Assembly: GCA_016713305.1 (NCBI GenBank)
Contig: JADJPK010000004.1
Location: 124,001-188,000, forward strand
Reading direction: 5' to 3'
Origin: Betaproteobacteria bacterium
GTDB taxonomy: Bacteria; Pseudomonadota; Gammaproteobacteria; Burkholderiales; Ga0077523
Length of the DNA stretch: 64,000 nucleotides
The position numbers and the translations under genes were made by a program. Position 1 is the stretch's first letter. Each line of letters opens with the position of its first letter. The notes beneath the pieces are model-generated. The model made no database searches. It was not told where the DNA came from and was given only the letters and a program-made list of their open reading frames with translations. Shown one piece after another: positions 34,817 through 44,091 of the stretch.

Positions 34817-37075
34817 ATGACCGACGCCTACGCCGATCATCCGGGATTCGGTCTGGTGTGCGCGTACGACGGCATTGTGAACGACGTGCTCTGGGACGAC
34901 CTGGGCATCCTGGGGCGCATGAGCGGCGGTTCGCACTTCGCCTGCATTCTCGACCCCGGCTCGGTGCAGAAAGGCCTCGCCCTCCTCCTGTACGTGAAGG
35001 AACACCGGGCCGCGTTCGGCTGGGAACTCAATGTCACGACGGACGGCGGCCCGGTGCCGGTGAGCTTTGCCGCCGCGGTACTCCTGGACCGGGTGGTGCT
35101 GCTCGCGACGATCCCTTCGCGCGAAGAAGGCCAGATCTACAACGGGCTGAGCCACGTCATCAACGAGCAGATCAACGCGCTTCGCACGCTTAATAGATGT
35201 TTTAGGGCATCCTCGACCACGAACGCGACCGCGACCGCATCGGCAGAAGCGTCGCCGGTGCGCTTCGATCAGGAAATGCTGCGCGACATGCTGCAGCTCA
35301 ACAACCGCCTGATCAACGCGGAACGGGAACTCGCGCGGAAGAACAGCGAGCTCAAGCGCATGAGCGCCATGCTCAGCAAGGACCTGCAATTGGCGCACCG
35401 CGTTCTCCAGTGTACGGGCGAGGCCGTCGCCATCGCGGATCGCGATCGGCGTGTCGTCGACATCAATCAGGCCTACACCGCCATCACCGGCTTCACTCGG
35501 CAGGAAATGCTTGGCCAGCCGCTCAAGCTCACCGAGACCGAGCAGCACGACGACGGTTTCGTCGAGAGCATCTGGGAGCAGGTCGCCAGCCGCGGCTCCT
35601 GGCAGGGCGAATGCGTGGGCCGCAGGCGCAGCGGCGCGCTGTTTCCCGAATGGCTGTCCGTCAGTTCCGTTCCGGACGAAAGAGGCGGGCCTGGCCACTA
35701 CGTGGTGAACTTTTCCGACATCTCGCGCCTCAAGACCGCGGAAGAGAAGTGGCAGCGGCTGGCGTTCTACGACAGCCTGACCCGGCTCCCCAATCGCGTG
35801 CTGTTCAAGGATCGTCTGCAGCAGGCCATCGTGCGCGCGCGCCGCGACGAGGAGCCGCTCGTGCTGATGTTCATCGACCTGGACGAGTTCAAGATCGTCA
35901 ACGACAGCCTGGGCCATGACGCAGGCGACGAACTGCTGCGACAGGCTGCGCGGCGGATCGAAGCCTGCGTGCGGGAGACCGATTCGATCGCCCGCCTGGG
36001 CGGCGACGAGTTCACCGTGATCATGAACGGACTCGACAGCGAGTACGACATCATGCTGGTGTGCGACAAGATCATCCAGACATTCGCCGCGCCGTTTCTC
36101 ATCGGAGAGCAGAACGTCCATGTGGGTACCAGCATAGGCATCGCCCGCTATCCCGTGGACGGCGAAGACCCCGACACGCTGACAAAGAACGCCGACGCGG
36201 CCATGTACGCGGCCAAGTCGGCAGGACGGAACACCAGTCGGTTCTTCTCTCGGTCGCTGGGCGAACGCGTTTCACGGCATCTACAGGTGAAGACCGAGAT
36301 CGCCCGCGGCCTGCAGCTGGGCGAGTTCAGCCTGCACCTTCAACCCGAGGTGGACCTGCACAGCGGCCGCATGGTCGCGCTGGAAGCCTTGATCCGCTGG
36401 AACCATCCGGAACAGGGCTTCATACCGCCGGATCAGTTCATCCCCATCGCCGAGGAATCGGGTCTCATCGTCGAACTGGGCGAGTTCGTCATCAGGGAGG
36501 CAATCCGTCTGGTTAAGGAGCTGCGCTCGGGTTGTTGTCCTGACGCGCGCATCGCTGTCAACGTGTCGCGCCGGCAGATCGCGGCGCCGGGTCTGGTGGA
36601 CTTCATCGTTGCGGAATTGGGCCGCCACGAACTCCCCGGCACGGCGTTGATCGTGGAGGTCACCGAGAGCATGACCATGGGCAACCTGGATCACACGATC
36701 CAGGTGCTGCAGATGCTGAAGGACCACGGAATAGGTTCCGCCATCGACGACTTCGGCACCGGCTATTCGTCGCTCAACTATCTGCGAAGACTGCCGGCAG
36801 AGTTCCTCAAGATCGACAAGTCCTTCATCGCCGATGCGGATGTCTCGCGAGAGAGCGAAACCATCATCCGCGCCATCACCGCCATGGCGCGCAGCCTGGA
36901 ACTCAAGACGGTCGCCGAGGGAGTGGAGCGCAGCAGCCAGCACGAGCTGCTCCGCACGCTGGGCTGCGACATCGGTCAGGGCTTCTGGTTTGCCCGCCCG
37001 CAGCCTGTGGAGTCGCTGGTGGCGGCGCTCGAGGGGGGAATTCTGGTACCGGCGGCGGAGTCGCCTGGCGGTTAG
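34817..37075 (+). CDS. PAS-GGDEF-EAL bifunctional c-di-GMP enzyme
   Basis: A 752-residue cytoplasmic protein. Residues 1-125 form a PAS-like sensor domain of unknown ligand, followed by a coiled coil (LINAERELARKNSELKRM). A PAS domain occupies about 195-305 and a GGDEF domain 310-475, with an intact GGDEF at 395-399 and an inhibitory-site RETD at 386-389. The EAL domain (490-740) contains EALIRW, DDFGTGYSSLNYLRRLP, FLKIDKSFI and AEGVE. Both catalytic sites look intact, so it may make or degrade c-di-GMP. It begins at the base after the stop of the B12-binding protein gene, with GGAGG just upstream, so the two are translationally coupled and the B12 protein is the likely regulator. Confidence 0.95.
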   Translation: MTDAYADHPGFGLVCAYDGIVNDVLWDDLGILGRMSGGSHFACILDPGSVQKGLALLLYVKEHRAAFGWELNVTTDGGPVPVSFAAAVLLDRVVLLATIPSREEGQIYNGLSHVINEQINALRTLNRCFRASSTTNATATASAEASPVRFDQEMLRDMLQLNNRLINAERELARKNSELKRMSAMLSKDLQLAHRVLQCTGEAVAIADRDRRVVDINQAYTAITGFTRQEMLGQPLKLTETEQHDDGFVESIWEQVASRGSWQGECVGRRRSGALFPEWLSVSSVPDERGGPGHYVVNFSDISRLKTAEEKWQRLAFYDSLTRLPNRVLFKDRLQQAIVRARRDEEPLVLMFIDLDEFKIVNDSLGHDAGDELLRQAARRIEACVRETDSIARLGGDEFTVIMNGLDSEYDIMLVCDKIIQTFAAPFLIGEQNVHVGTSIGIARYPVDGEDPDTLTKNADAAMYAAKSAGRNTSRFFSRSLGERVSRHLQVKTEIARGLQLGEFSLHLQPEVDLHSGRMVALEALIRWNHPEQGFIPPDQFIPIAEESGLIVELGEFVIREAIRLVKELRSGCCPDARIAVNVSRRQIAAPGLVDFIVAELGRHELPGTALIVEVTESMTMGNLDHTIQVLQMLKDHGIGSAIDDFGTGYSSLNYLRRLPAEFLKIDKSFIADADVSRESETIIRAITAMARSLELKTVAEGVERSSQHELLRTLGCDIGQGFWFARPQPVESLVAALEGGILVPAAESPGG

Positions 37076-37239
37076 ATCCTGCCCGCACGCACTCGGATCT
37101 CGCGAGGTCGCCGCCACGGCCGCGGACAAGTCGGCTCGCTGGTCACGCGGGATCGCCATGGCCGGGCTGCAGCGCCCGGTGAACCCGTGCAGAACCCGGG
37201 CCTGACGCGGCGAGGTTCGTCAGGTGATGAACCTGCACT

Positions 37240-37270
37240 CAGACACACCGGCGGAGCGCCGGTGTGTCTG
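37240..37270. terminator. Strong hairpin between GGDEF-EAL and a PEP-CTERM gene
   Basis: A perfect 13-bp stem (CAGACACACCGGC / GCCGGTGTGTCTG) with a five-base loop. It sits between two converging genes (stops at 37075 and 37323), so it may terminate both. No U tract follows in either direction. Confidence 0.55.
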
Positions 37271-37322
37271 TCAGGAAAGATCTGATCAATCCACGCGATT
37301 GCAGCCGAGGTCCCGGCGCTTC

Positions 37323-37952
37323 CTAAGAACGCCGGCGGGCCGCCGCAACCAACCCCAGACCCCCCAGCACCATGGCCCAAGTGCCCGGTTCCGGCACCGG
37401 TGCGGCCGGAACGGCGCCGATCCCGTCGATGATGGCAAAGTGGGCGAAGGGGTTCTGGTCATTCCAGAAGCGCACGGTCGTGCTCGACGACGCTGCGACG
37501 AAAGAGTGGGTGATCTGCTTCCACGCCATCGCTCCCGTGGCGGCAACGGCCGTCGCGTAATCGGTGGTGACGCCATCGATGGTGAGCTTCACGATGCCTG
37601 TCCCATCGCGGCCCGAACTTGCCGAGTTCCCTGCGAAGAACGTGAGGTCGTACTCTTGACCGGCTGCGGTGGAGATCGTCTGTTCCAGACCTCCGCCCGT
37701 GAGGTATACGTAGTTCGCCAGATCGACCGCCATCCTTCCGCTGCCTGGCGCGCCGCCACCGAGGGAAGTCGCGTCGAAGAATTCGACACCCGACAACACG
37801 GTCGTCCAGCCGCTGATGAAGTTCGAACCGGGCCCAAGGGCAATGTAACCGATGTATGGCGATTCGAATCCGCCGTTGGTGATCAGATCGGAGTCGGCCT
37901 GAGCCACTCCACCGCCGAACATGAGTACAGCAGCCAATGCAATGCGTTTCAT
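37323..37952 (-). CDS. PEP-CTERM sorting domain protein
   Basis: A 209-residue secreted protein. It has a signal peptide (MKRIALAAVLMFGGGVAQA), then NGGFESPYIGYIALGPGSNF, which opens a jelly-roll of the DUF642/choice-of-anchor type (LEQTISTAAGQEYDLTFFAG, TVRFWNDQNPFAHFAIIDGI). The tail is VPEPGTWAMVLGGLGLVAAA then RRRS. The ATG at 37952 has GGGGAATGAG directly upstream and is preferred to the in-frame codon at 37973. This architecture suggests a cell-surface or matrix carbohydrate-binding protein. Confidence 0.87.
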   Translation of the reverse strand: MKRIALAAVLMFGGGVAQADSDLITNGGFESPYIGYIALGPGSNFISGWTTVLSGVEFFDATSLGGGAPGSGRMAVDLANYVYLTGGGLEQTISTAAGQEYDLTFFAGNSASSGRDGTGIVKLTIDGVTTDYATAVAATGAMAWKQITHSFVAASSSTTVRFWNDQNPFAHFAIIDGIGAVPAAPVPEPGTWAMVLGGLGLVAAARRRS

Positions 37953-38276
37953 CTCATTCCCCGACAAGTCCACCGTTCTTGTTCACCATTGAATCGGAAC
38001 CCGGCACGCGTCGGGCCGGCTACGCAAAATGCCAGCCAGTGTGCAGGAACAGCAACTTGAGTCGATGCGGCGCTTTCACTGTCAAGACATCCGACGCAAG
38101 CACGGCGGGCTTGGCCAGACGCCTGCGTCGACAACGGCATCGCGGAATCCGCCAAAGCGTTCCATTCCACCGCTTCTCGACCCGCGGACGGAAGATGGGT
38201 GCCGGCCCGACAGGGTGGGATTCGAGTCGAACGAGAACGCCCGTGCATGGCGCGGAGCCATTCTCGGGACTCGATG

Positions 38277-38313
38277 GCGAGGTGCCGGTGCCCCGCCCAG
38301 GCAGGCACCTCGC
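38277..38313 (-). terminator. Hairpin after the DUF4394 PEP-CTERM gene
   Basis: A perfect 10-bp stem (GCGAGGTGCC / GGCACCTCGC) with a 17-base loop, 12 bases past the stop at 38326 on the minus strand. It lies in the 373-bp interval 37953-38325, which otherwise shows no gene. Confidence 0.45.
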
Positions 38314-38325
38314 GGGGAGGCGATC

Positions 38326-39258
38326 TCAGGTACGCCGGCGCCGCGCCGCGAATGCGACTCCGGCGAGGCCGAGTGCCATCAGAGCGTAGGTTTCAGGCTC
38401 CGGCACCGGAGCCGCGATGTCGAGCAACGGCGGTGCGATTGCCGCATTGCCGCCGATGCCGAAGGCACCGAGCGCGCTGGCGGCACCGGTCTGCAAGTCG
38501 ATGCGATAGAGACCGCTCTTGCCCGTGAGCCCGTCCGTGAGCGACGCATAGGCGCTCCCTCCTGCCGATACATCGAAACCCACCACTCCGATGGTATCCA
38601 CGCCGAGGTCGCCCACCTTCGTGAGCGTGCCGGCGTTGGGTGGGTTCTGCAGATAGAGCGCGTCCGTGGCCGCATCGATGTCATAGAGCGATGTTCCGGT
38701 CGCGGCATCCCGGTCGTTGTTGATGTAGGCAGAACCGGCGATCTGGGCGCCCGCCGGACCGGAGAGCGGGGAATCCGTGAAGACCCGCCCGGCATTGGCG
38801 CCGTTCACGTTGATGCGCAGGTTGATTCCGGCATCGCTCGTGACGCGGAGCGACGGAAGAGACATTCCAAGATCGGGCACCGGATTGAAGTCCACGCCGA
38901 AAGAGGCGCCGACCAATCCATCAAAGGGATCAGTGGCGTCCGCCGGATCCGCGACCAGCATCGCGACAAAGGTCGCGGCGCCCGTGTCGGCGTTCAGCGT
39001 GTACAGGTTGTTCGCGCTGCCCAGCCCATAGAGCAGTCCGGTGCTGGGCCGGAAATCGATGCCGAGGATCTGTTCGTTCTGCGCAATGCCCGTGACGGCG
39101 ACCGGCGCGGATGCCATTCCCGGCGCGAGGCTGTCGAAGCGGACGATCTGGTTGGCCGTCGTGAGACCGACCAGCCCTTCGGCATGGACGGTCGTGGCAG
39201 GGAGAAGGACGCCGGCTGTCAGCAAGGCAGCGGCAAGACGGTGAAGTGACACACGCAT
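38326..39258 (-). CDS. DUF4394 domain protein with PEP-CTERM signal
   Basis: A 310-residue secreted protein. The signal is MRVSLHRLAAALLTAGVLLP followed by ATTVHA. The body matches DUF4394, a propeller-like domain of unknown function with repeated short motifs (LVGLTTANQIVRFDSLAPG, ILGIDFRPSTGLLYGLGSAN, LYTLNADTGAATFV, FGVDFNPVPD, LRINVNGANAGRVFTDSPL). The tail is VPEPETYALMALGLAGVAFA then ARRRRT. It is followed on the minus strand by a hairpin. Confidence 0.9.
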   Translation of the reverse strand: MRVSLHRLAAALLTAGVLLPATTVHAEGLVGLTTANQIVRFDSLAPGMASAPVAVTGIAQNEQILGIDFRPSTGLLYGLGSANNLYTLNADTGAATFVAMLVADPADATDPFDGLVGASFGVDFNPVPDLGMSLPSLRVTSDAGINLRINVNGANAGRVFTDSPLSGPAGAQIAGSAYINNDRDAATGTSLYDIDAATDALYLQNPPNAGTLTKVGDLGVDTIGVVGFDVSAGGSAYASLTDGLTGKSGLYRIDLQTGAASALGAFGIGGNAAIAPPLLDIAAPVPEPETYALMALGLAGVAFAARRRRT

Positions 39259-39462
39259 GGGGAAGTCTCCGATCTTGTGGGTAACCGGCCCGGCCTGCGG
39301 TCGACTGGCGCAATAGGGGCCTCTCGCGTGCCGCGACGAAACGAGACGGACACTCCGGACCTACGCACGCCTGCAGGCTTTGGATTGAAACGGGGGCAGG
39401 ATCGCGCCACGCCTTCCGCCCTATACTCCGTGACCCGGTGTCCGCGACCAGGAGAAACTTGA

Positions 39463-39777
39463 ATGGTGCGACTTCGCAACGTGATCCTCCTGCTGTGCAT
39501 CGTCATTCCAGGCATCTCCTGCGCCGCCGATACGGCTTCCGCTCTCGACCCGGATTCCGCTCTCCCGGAGATCGAACGCGTGTTCAGGCGGTCAGGCGAG
39601 CAGGCGTGCCGCGCGGTGGTACTGGCATCGCAGGAGACCGTGGCACATGCCGACTGCGGCATGGGACGCCACTGTCCCGACGAGTCGCGGTGCTGCGTGA
39701 CGAGCAGCGATTTCTGGTGCTGTCCGGCTGCTTCCGGTTGCGACTACGACCGCCCCGGACACTGCCAGTCGAAGTAG
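39463..39777 (+). CDS. Small secreted Cys-rich protein, granulin-like pattern
   Basis: A 104-residue protein. It has an N-terminal signal (VILLLCIVIPGISCAAD), then about 45 residues without special features, then a Cys-dense C-terminus: CGMGRHCPDESRCCVTSS and DFWCCPAASGCDYDRPGHC. The spacing CP-x4-CC-x6-CC-P is like half a granulin module, a disulfide-rich fold rare in bacteria. ISC followed by AA could also be a lipobox (Cys20). It lies 69 bp before the Bug receptor gene on the same strand, with AGGAGAAACTTGA upstream. The function is unknown. Confidence 0.68.
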   Translation: MVRLRNVILLLCIVIPGISCAADTASALDPDSALPEIERVFRRSGEQACRAVVLASQETVAHADCGMGRHCPDESRCCVTSSDFWCCPAASGCDYDRPGHCQSK

Positions 39778-39846
39778 AACGGCTCACCGGCCTCTCGCGG
39801 TGAACGCCATGCTCGCCCGCCCACTTCCCCCGCCGGCACGCCATCG

Positions 39847-40821
39847 ATGATCCGGACCTTCCTGTGCACGATGATCGGCATGCTGGCGGCGATCCCGCTT
39901 GCCGCCTTCGCGGCCGACCCCTATCCGGCACGACCGATCCGCATGATGGTGGGCTACGCGGCCGGGGGTGCTGCCGATGCCGCGGCCCGGCATCTCGCGA
40001 CGCTGGTGTCCAGACGGCTGGGCCAGAACGTGGTGATCGAGAACCGGCCCGGTGCTTCCGGATCGATTGCGGCCGCCATCGTGGCATCGAGCCCGGGTGA
40101 CGGCTACACGCTCCTGTATGCGACGAGCGATCTGATCCTCTACCCTCTGCTGACAGGCAGCACGGCGTTCGCGCCACTCAGGGACTTCGTGCCGGTCATC
40201 GGGGTGAGCCGCAGGCCCTTGCTGCTGGTGGCCCAGCCTTCGCTCGGATTCAAGTCCGCGCGCGATCTCGTGGCCGCCGCGAAGGCCAGGCCGGGAACGA
40301 TCACCTTCGAATCCTCCGGCGTGGGCAGCGTGGAACATCTCGCGGGCCACCTGTTCCAGAAGCTCACCGCGACCGAACTGATCCACGTGCCCTACAAGGG
40401 CAGCGCGCCCGGCATACTGGCCTTGCTGGGCGGACAGGTGAACATCGGCTTCGAAGTCCCGCTGGGCGTGCTGGATCACGTGAAGGCCGGCAAGCTCGTC
40501 GCGCTGCTCACGACCTCCGGCGAACGCCTGACGTCGTTGCCGTCGGTCCCCACGGCGAATGAGGAGGGACTGGCCGGTCTCGATATCCGGGCGCCGTGGG
40601 GCGGCATCTTCGCTCCGGCCGGCACGCCGTCCGAGCGCGTTGCGAGACTCAACGCGGAGTTCGCCGCAGCGCGCAATGCTCCGGAGACCCGGGCGCATGC
40701 CGTCTTTGCGGAGTCGATCTCCCTGGCGGGACCCGCGGACGCATTCGCGGCGTTCGTCCGCACGGAGCACGAGCGCTGGTCTGCGCTCATCCGGGATGCG
40801 GGCCTGCGACTGAGTCCGTAG
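39847..40821 (+). CDS. Bug-family tripartite tricarboxylate transporter receptor
   Basis: A 324-residue periplasmic binding protein. The signal peptide (MIGMLAAIPLAAFA) is followed by ADPYPARPIRMMVGYAAGGAA DAAARHLA and GQNVVIENRPGASGSIAAAIVA, then VPYKGSAPGILALLGGQVNIGF, all typical of Bug/TctC. These receptors bind carboxylates and occur in large numbers in betaproteobacteria, usually without adjacent TctAB, as here. The ligand cannot be read from sequence. Confidence 0.93.
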   Translation: MIRTFLCTMIGMLAAIPLAAFAADPYPARPIRMMVGYAAGGAADAAARHLATLVSRRLGQNVVIENRPGASGSIAAAIVASSPGDGYTLLYATSDLILYPLLTGSTAFAPLRDFVPVIGVSRRPLLLVAQPSLGFKSARDLVAAAKARPGTITFESSGVGSVEHLAGHLFQKLTATELIHVPYKGSAPGILALLGGQVNIGFEVPLGVLDHVKAGKLVALLTTSGERLTSLPSVPTANEEGLAGLDIRAPWGGIFAPAGTPSERVARLNAEFAAARNAPETRAHAVFAESISLAGPADAFAAFVRTEHERWSALIRDAGLRLSP

Positions 40822-41125
40822 GCGCCGCCGATACTGCCGTGCGGCCGTGGCACGGTCACGGCGCAACCGATCCGACGTCCAGGTACTCCCAGACAATGGC
40901 AGCGTGTACGGTGTTCGGCTGCGCCGTTCGAGAGCTTCGTGCCGTCCACGTTTCGCGAAACCGTCGAAGCGCCCGATGCGGAATGCGGATGCCGCACGGC
41001 CGGGCGTGTATTGCGGCACGCCGTCCTCGATGGGATCATGCGTCAAAGACGAGCCCGCGGTGGAGAACGACGAGGATCGAATCCCTGTCCGCACTCGCAT
41101 CCTCCCGTCACGCAAGGTTGCCATC
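40822..41125. other. Non-coding interval before the TRAP operon
   Basis: About 300 bp between the Bug receptor gene and dctP. I see no gene, no strong hairpin and no clear promoter. It probably contains the TRAP operon promoter. Confidence 0.35.
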
Positions 41126-42178
41126 ATGAATTCGTGCTTCACCGCCACACGTGCGCTGATCGTCGCTCTGGGGCTCGGATCCGTCTGCTCTGCCGCCTTG
41201 GCGCAGGAGCCCATCCGCATGGCCACCGCGTGGTCCGGCGGGCCTCACCTCGACCTCTTCGCCAAGGGCTTTGCCACGAAGGTCGAGAAGCTGACCGGCG
41301 GCAAGGTGAAGTTCCAGGTCTTCACCGGTGGAACGATCGGCTCGCCACTCAAGATCACCGAATCCGTGCAGAAGAAGGTCGCGCCGGCCGGCCACACCTG
41401 GTCGGGCTACGACCTGGGCGTGGACAAGACCTCGGTCCTGTTCGGCGGCTATCCCGGCACTCCGGGAGCGGAAGTTCTGCTCCACTGGCTGTACAACGGC
41501 GGCGGGGTCGAGCTCTGGGAACAGTGGCGCATGGAGAAGTTCGGCATCGTCGGCATGCCCTGCGGCGGTCATTCCGACGAGATCCACATGCACTCGAAGA
41601 AGCCCGTCCGCAAGATCGAGGACCTCAAGGGCCTCAAGTGGCGCACGTCCGGTGCGGCCGCGGAGATCGGCGCATCGCTGGGCGCTTCCACGGTCATTCT
41701 GGCCGGCGGCGATGTCTATCCGGCCCTCGAGCGCGGGCTGGTCGATGCGATCGAGTGGTCCACCCCCGGCGTCAATCTGCCCTTCGGATTCCAGAAGATA
41801 TCCAAGTACATCGTGCTGCCCGGCATGCAGACGCCCGCGTCCGTGCAGGAGTGCCAGTTCAGCAAGGCGCTCTGGGACGGATTCGACGCGCAGACGCAGA
41901 TGCTCATCCGCCAGGCGGCGAAGCTCTCCACGCTCGAGTCGTGGATGGAAATCAACCGGATGGACATGGACGCCCTGGAAACCTTCCGCAAGCAGGGTGT
42001 CACGATCATGCGCGTGGACGACAGCTACATCGAGGCGTGGAAGAAGGCCACGCGGGCCTGGGAAGACAAGTACGCCGCCGACCCGAAGGAGGTGTGGTTC
42101 AAGAAGGTGCTGGAGCACAAGCGCGCGTTCGAGGCGCGCTGGGAAGCCTCCAAGAGCTACCGCCGCGACCTGCGCTAG
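41126..42178 (+). CDS. TRAP transporter solute-binding protein DctP
   Basis: A 350-residue periplasmic receptor. It has a signal peptide (ALIVALGLGSVCSAALAQ) and a DctP-fold body (IRMATAWSGGPHLDLFAKGF, VEKLTGGKVKFQVFTGGTIG, KIEDLKGLKWRTSGAAAEIG, ASTVILAGGDVYPALERGLVDAIEWSTPG). The sequence around VDAIEW and GFQKISKYIVLPGMQTP places it with receptors for 2-oxo or aromatic-type monocarboxylates, but the ligand is uncertain. It is followed by dctQ after 19 bp and dctM. Confidence 0.93.
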   Translation: MNSCFTATRALIVALGLGSVCSAALAQEPIRMATAWSGGPHLDLFAKGFATKVEKLTGGKVKFQVFTGGTIGSPLKITESVQKKVAPAGHTWSGYDLGVDKTSVLFGGYPGTPGAEVLLHWLYNGGGVELWEQWRMEKFGIVGMPCGGHSDEIHMHSKKPVRKIEDLKGLKWRTSGAAAEIGASLGASTVILAGGDVYPALERGLVDAIEWSTPGVNLPFGFQKISKYIVLPGMQTPASVQECQFSKALWDGFDAQTQMLIRQAAKLSTLESWMEINRMDMDALETFRKQGVTIMRVDDSYIEAWKKATRAWEDKYAADPKEVWFKKVLEHKRAFEARWEASKSYRRDLR

Positions 42179-42197
42179 TGCATCCGGTGCGCCGAGC

Positions 42198-42725
42198 ATG
42201 AAGCCGTTCGTGCGTGCGGTCGACGCGCTCAGCCGGGCCTGCGGTGCGATCGCCGCGCTGCTCGTCATCGCCCTCATGGTCCTGATGCTCTACGACGTGG
42301 CGATGCGCTATCTCGCGAACGCGCCGACCCTCTGGGCCTTCGACGTCAACACCTACCTCATGGGCTCGGCGTTCGTGCTGTCGATCGCCTACGGCCTGTC
42401 GCACGACTCCCACGTGCGCGTGGATCTGCTCTATACCTCCCGCACGCGGCCCCGCCTCGCGTGGGTCGATCTCATCGGCTTCAGCCTTCTCGCGCTGCCG
42501 GTGCTCGCATGGATCACCGCGGGGCTGTGGACCTATTTCGCCGAAGCGTACGAAAGCGGCGAACGCTCCGGTTCTTCCGCGTGGAACCCGGTGCTGTGGC
42601 CCTTCCGCTTCGTGCTCTTCGCGGGCTTCCTGATCCTCACGGTCCAGGTCCTGGCCGAGATCCTGCGGCGCATCGTGCGTATCCGCGGCGGCCACGCTGC
42701 CGCTCCTTCCCCCGGCCACCGCTGA
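42198..42725 (+). CDS. TRAP transporter small permease DctQ
   Basis: A 175-residue protein with four membrane helices (AIAALLVIALMVLMLYDVAM, YLMGSAFVLSIAYGL, WVDLIGFSLLALPVLAWITA, FRFVLFAGFLILTVQVLAEI). The segment RYLANAPTLWAFDVNTYLMG is the DctQ signature. It sits between dctP and dctM, with 21 bp to dctM. Confidence 0.93.
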   Translation: MKPFVRAVDALSRACGAIAALLVIALMVLMLYDVAMRYLANAPTLWAFDVNTYLMGSAFVLSIAYGLSHDSHVRVDLLYTSRTRPRLAWVDLIGFSLLALPVLAWITAGLWTYFAEAYESGERSGSSAWNPVLWPFRFVLFAGFLILTVQVLAEILRRIVRIRGGHAAAPSPGHR

Positions 42726-42746
42726 CACGGAGCACGGTACCGCGCC

Positions 42747-44057
42747 ATGTCCGCCCTTTGGATGTTCCCCGCCCTCATCGCCGGCATCCTCACCGGTTTT
42801 CCGGTCGCGCTGGTCATGCTGTCCCTCGCAGTGGCGTTCGGCCTGTGGCAGTTCGGTCACGAGGGATTGCTGCACCAGGTGCTGCTCAAGGTGGAGGAAG
42901 TCGCCACCGCGCAGGTGCTGGCCGCGGTGCCCCTGTTCATCTTCATGGGCGCGATGTTCGAGGCGTCGGGCATCGCATCGCGGCTCTACGACGCGATCCA
43001 CCTGTGGACCCGGCGGATCCCCGGCGGGCTCGCCATCGGCACGGTGGTGATGTGCGTGATCTTCGCCGCGACGAGCGGCGTCGTGGGCGCGACGGAAACC
43101 GTGGTGGGCCTGCTCGCGATCCCCGCCATGCTGCGGCACCGCTACGACAAGCCGCTCATCTGCGGCACGATCTGCGCGGGAGGTTCGCTCGGCACCATCA
43201 TCCCGCCGTCTGTGCTGGCCATCGTGATCGGTCCGGTGGCCAATGCTTCGGTCGGCCCGATCCTGATCGGCATGATCGTGCCCGGGCTGCTTCTTGCCGT
43301 CGGCTACATCCTCTACATCCTGATCCGCTGCGTGCTGAACCCCGCGCTGGGCCCGCGCTTCGACGAGCAGGAGTCGGTGCCGCTGGGCCGCAGGCTTGCG
43401 GTCACGGCCGGTGTCCTGGTCCCGCCGATGGTGGTGATCGTCTGCGTGCTCGGATCGATGATGGCCGGCATGGCGACACCGACCGAAGCGGCCGCGGCGG
43501 GCGCGCTTGGGACCGTAGTGCTTGCTGCGTTATACGGAAAGCTGTCGTGGGCCGTGCTGGTGGGTTCGACACTGCGGACCGTGCGCATCACCGCGATGAT
43601 CCTCTTCATCGTCACGTGCGGCTCGGTGTTCGCGGCAGTGTTCGTCGCGGCAGGCGGCATGCAGACGGTCACGGACATCCTGCAGGCCAAGGGAGTCGGG
43701 CCGGGGCCGCTCATCGCGATGATCATCGCGGTGATCTTCGTCGCGGGGTTCATGCTGGACCCCCTCGTGATCATCCTGATCGTGGTGCCCGTCACCGCTC
43801 CCCTGGTCGCGGCGGCCGGTTACGACATCGTCTGGTATTGCGTGCTGTTCCTGGTCGTGCCGCAGACCGCCTATCTCACGCCGCCGATGGCGCCGTCGAT
43901 CTTCTACCTGCGCGGAATCGCGCCGCCCGAGATCACCCTGCACGACATGTATCGCGGAGTGTGGCCATTCATCGGAATCCAGCTTGCGGTCATCGTTCTG
44001 CTGATCGTCTTCCCCGATCTCGTGCTCTGGCTGCCCGCGAAGATGCAGTCCTTCTGA
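42747..44057 (+). CDS. TRAP transporter large permease DctM
   Basis: A 436-residue permease with about 12 helices. LVMLSLAVAFGLWQFG, VPLFIFMGAMFEASGIASRLYD, TSGVVGATETVVGLLAIPAMLRHRYDK, LICGTICAGGSLGTIIPPSV and MATPTEAAAAGALGTVV are conserved DctM segments. It performs sodium-coupled uptake of the DctP-bound ligand. It ends 34 bp from the convergent cytochrome gene. Confidence 0.94.
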   Translation: MSALWMFPALIAGILTGFPVALVMLSLAVAFGLWQFGHEGLLHQVLLKVEEVATAQVLAAVPLFIFMGAMFEASGIASRLYDAIHLWTRRIPGGLAIGTVVMCVIFAATSGVVGATETVVGLLAIPAMLRHRYDKPLICGTICAGGSLGTIIPPSVLAIVIGPVANASVGPILIGMIVPGLLLAVGYILYILIRCVLNPALGPRFDEQESVPLGRRLAVTAGVLVPPMVVIVCVLGSMMAGMATPTEAAAAGALGTVVLAALYGKLSWAVLVGSTLRTVRITAMILFIVTCGSVFAAVFVAAGGMQTVTDILQAKGVGPGPLIAMIIAVIFVAGFMLDPLVIILIVVPVTAPLVAAAGYDIVWYCVLFLVVPQTAYLTPPMAPSIFYLRGIAPPEITLHDMYRGVWPFIGIQLAVIVLLIVFPDLVLWLPAKMQSF

Positions 44058-44091
44058 CGCACCTGCACGCCACCTGCACGCCACCTTCAGC

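Noticed and set aside
33761..36121. A 786-codon open frame on the minus strand.
   Set aside because: It is antisense to the B12-binding and GGDEF-EAL genes, which have full catalytic motifs; the translation shows no domain.
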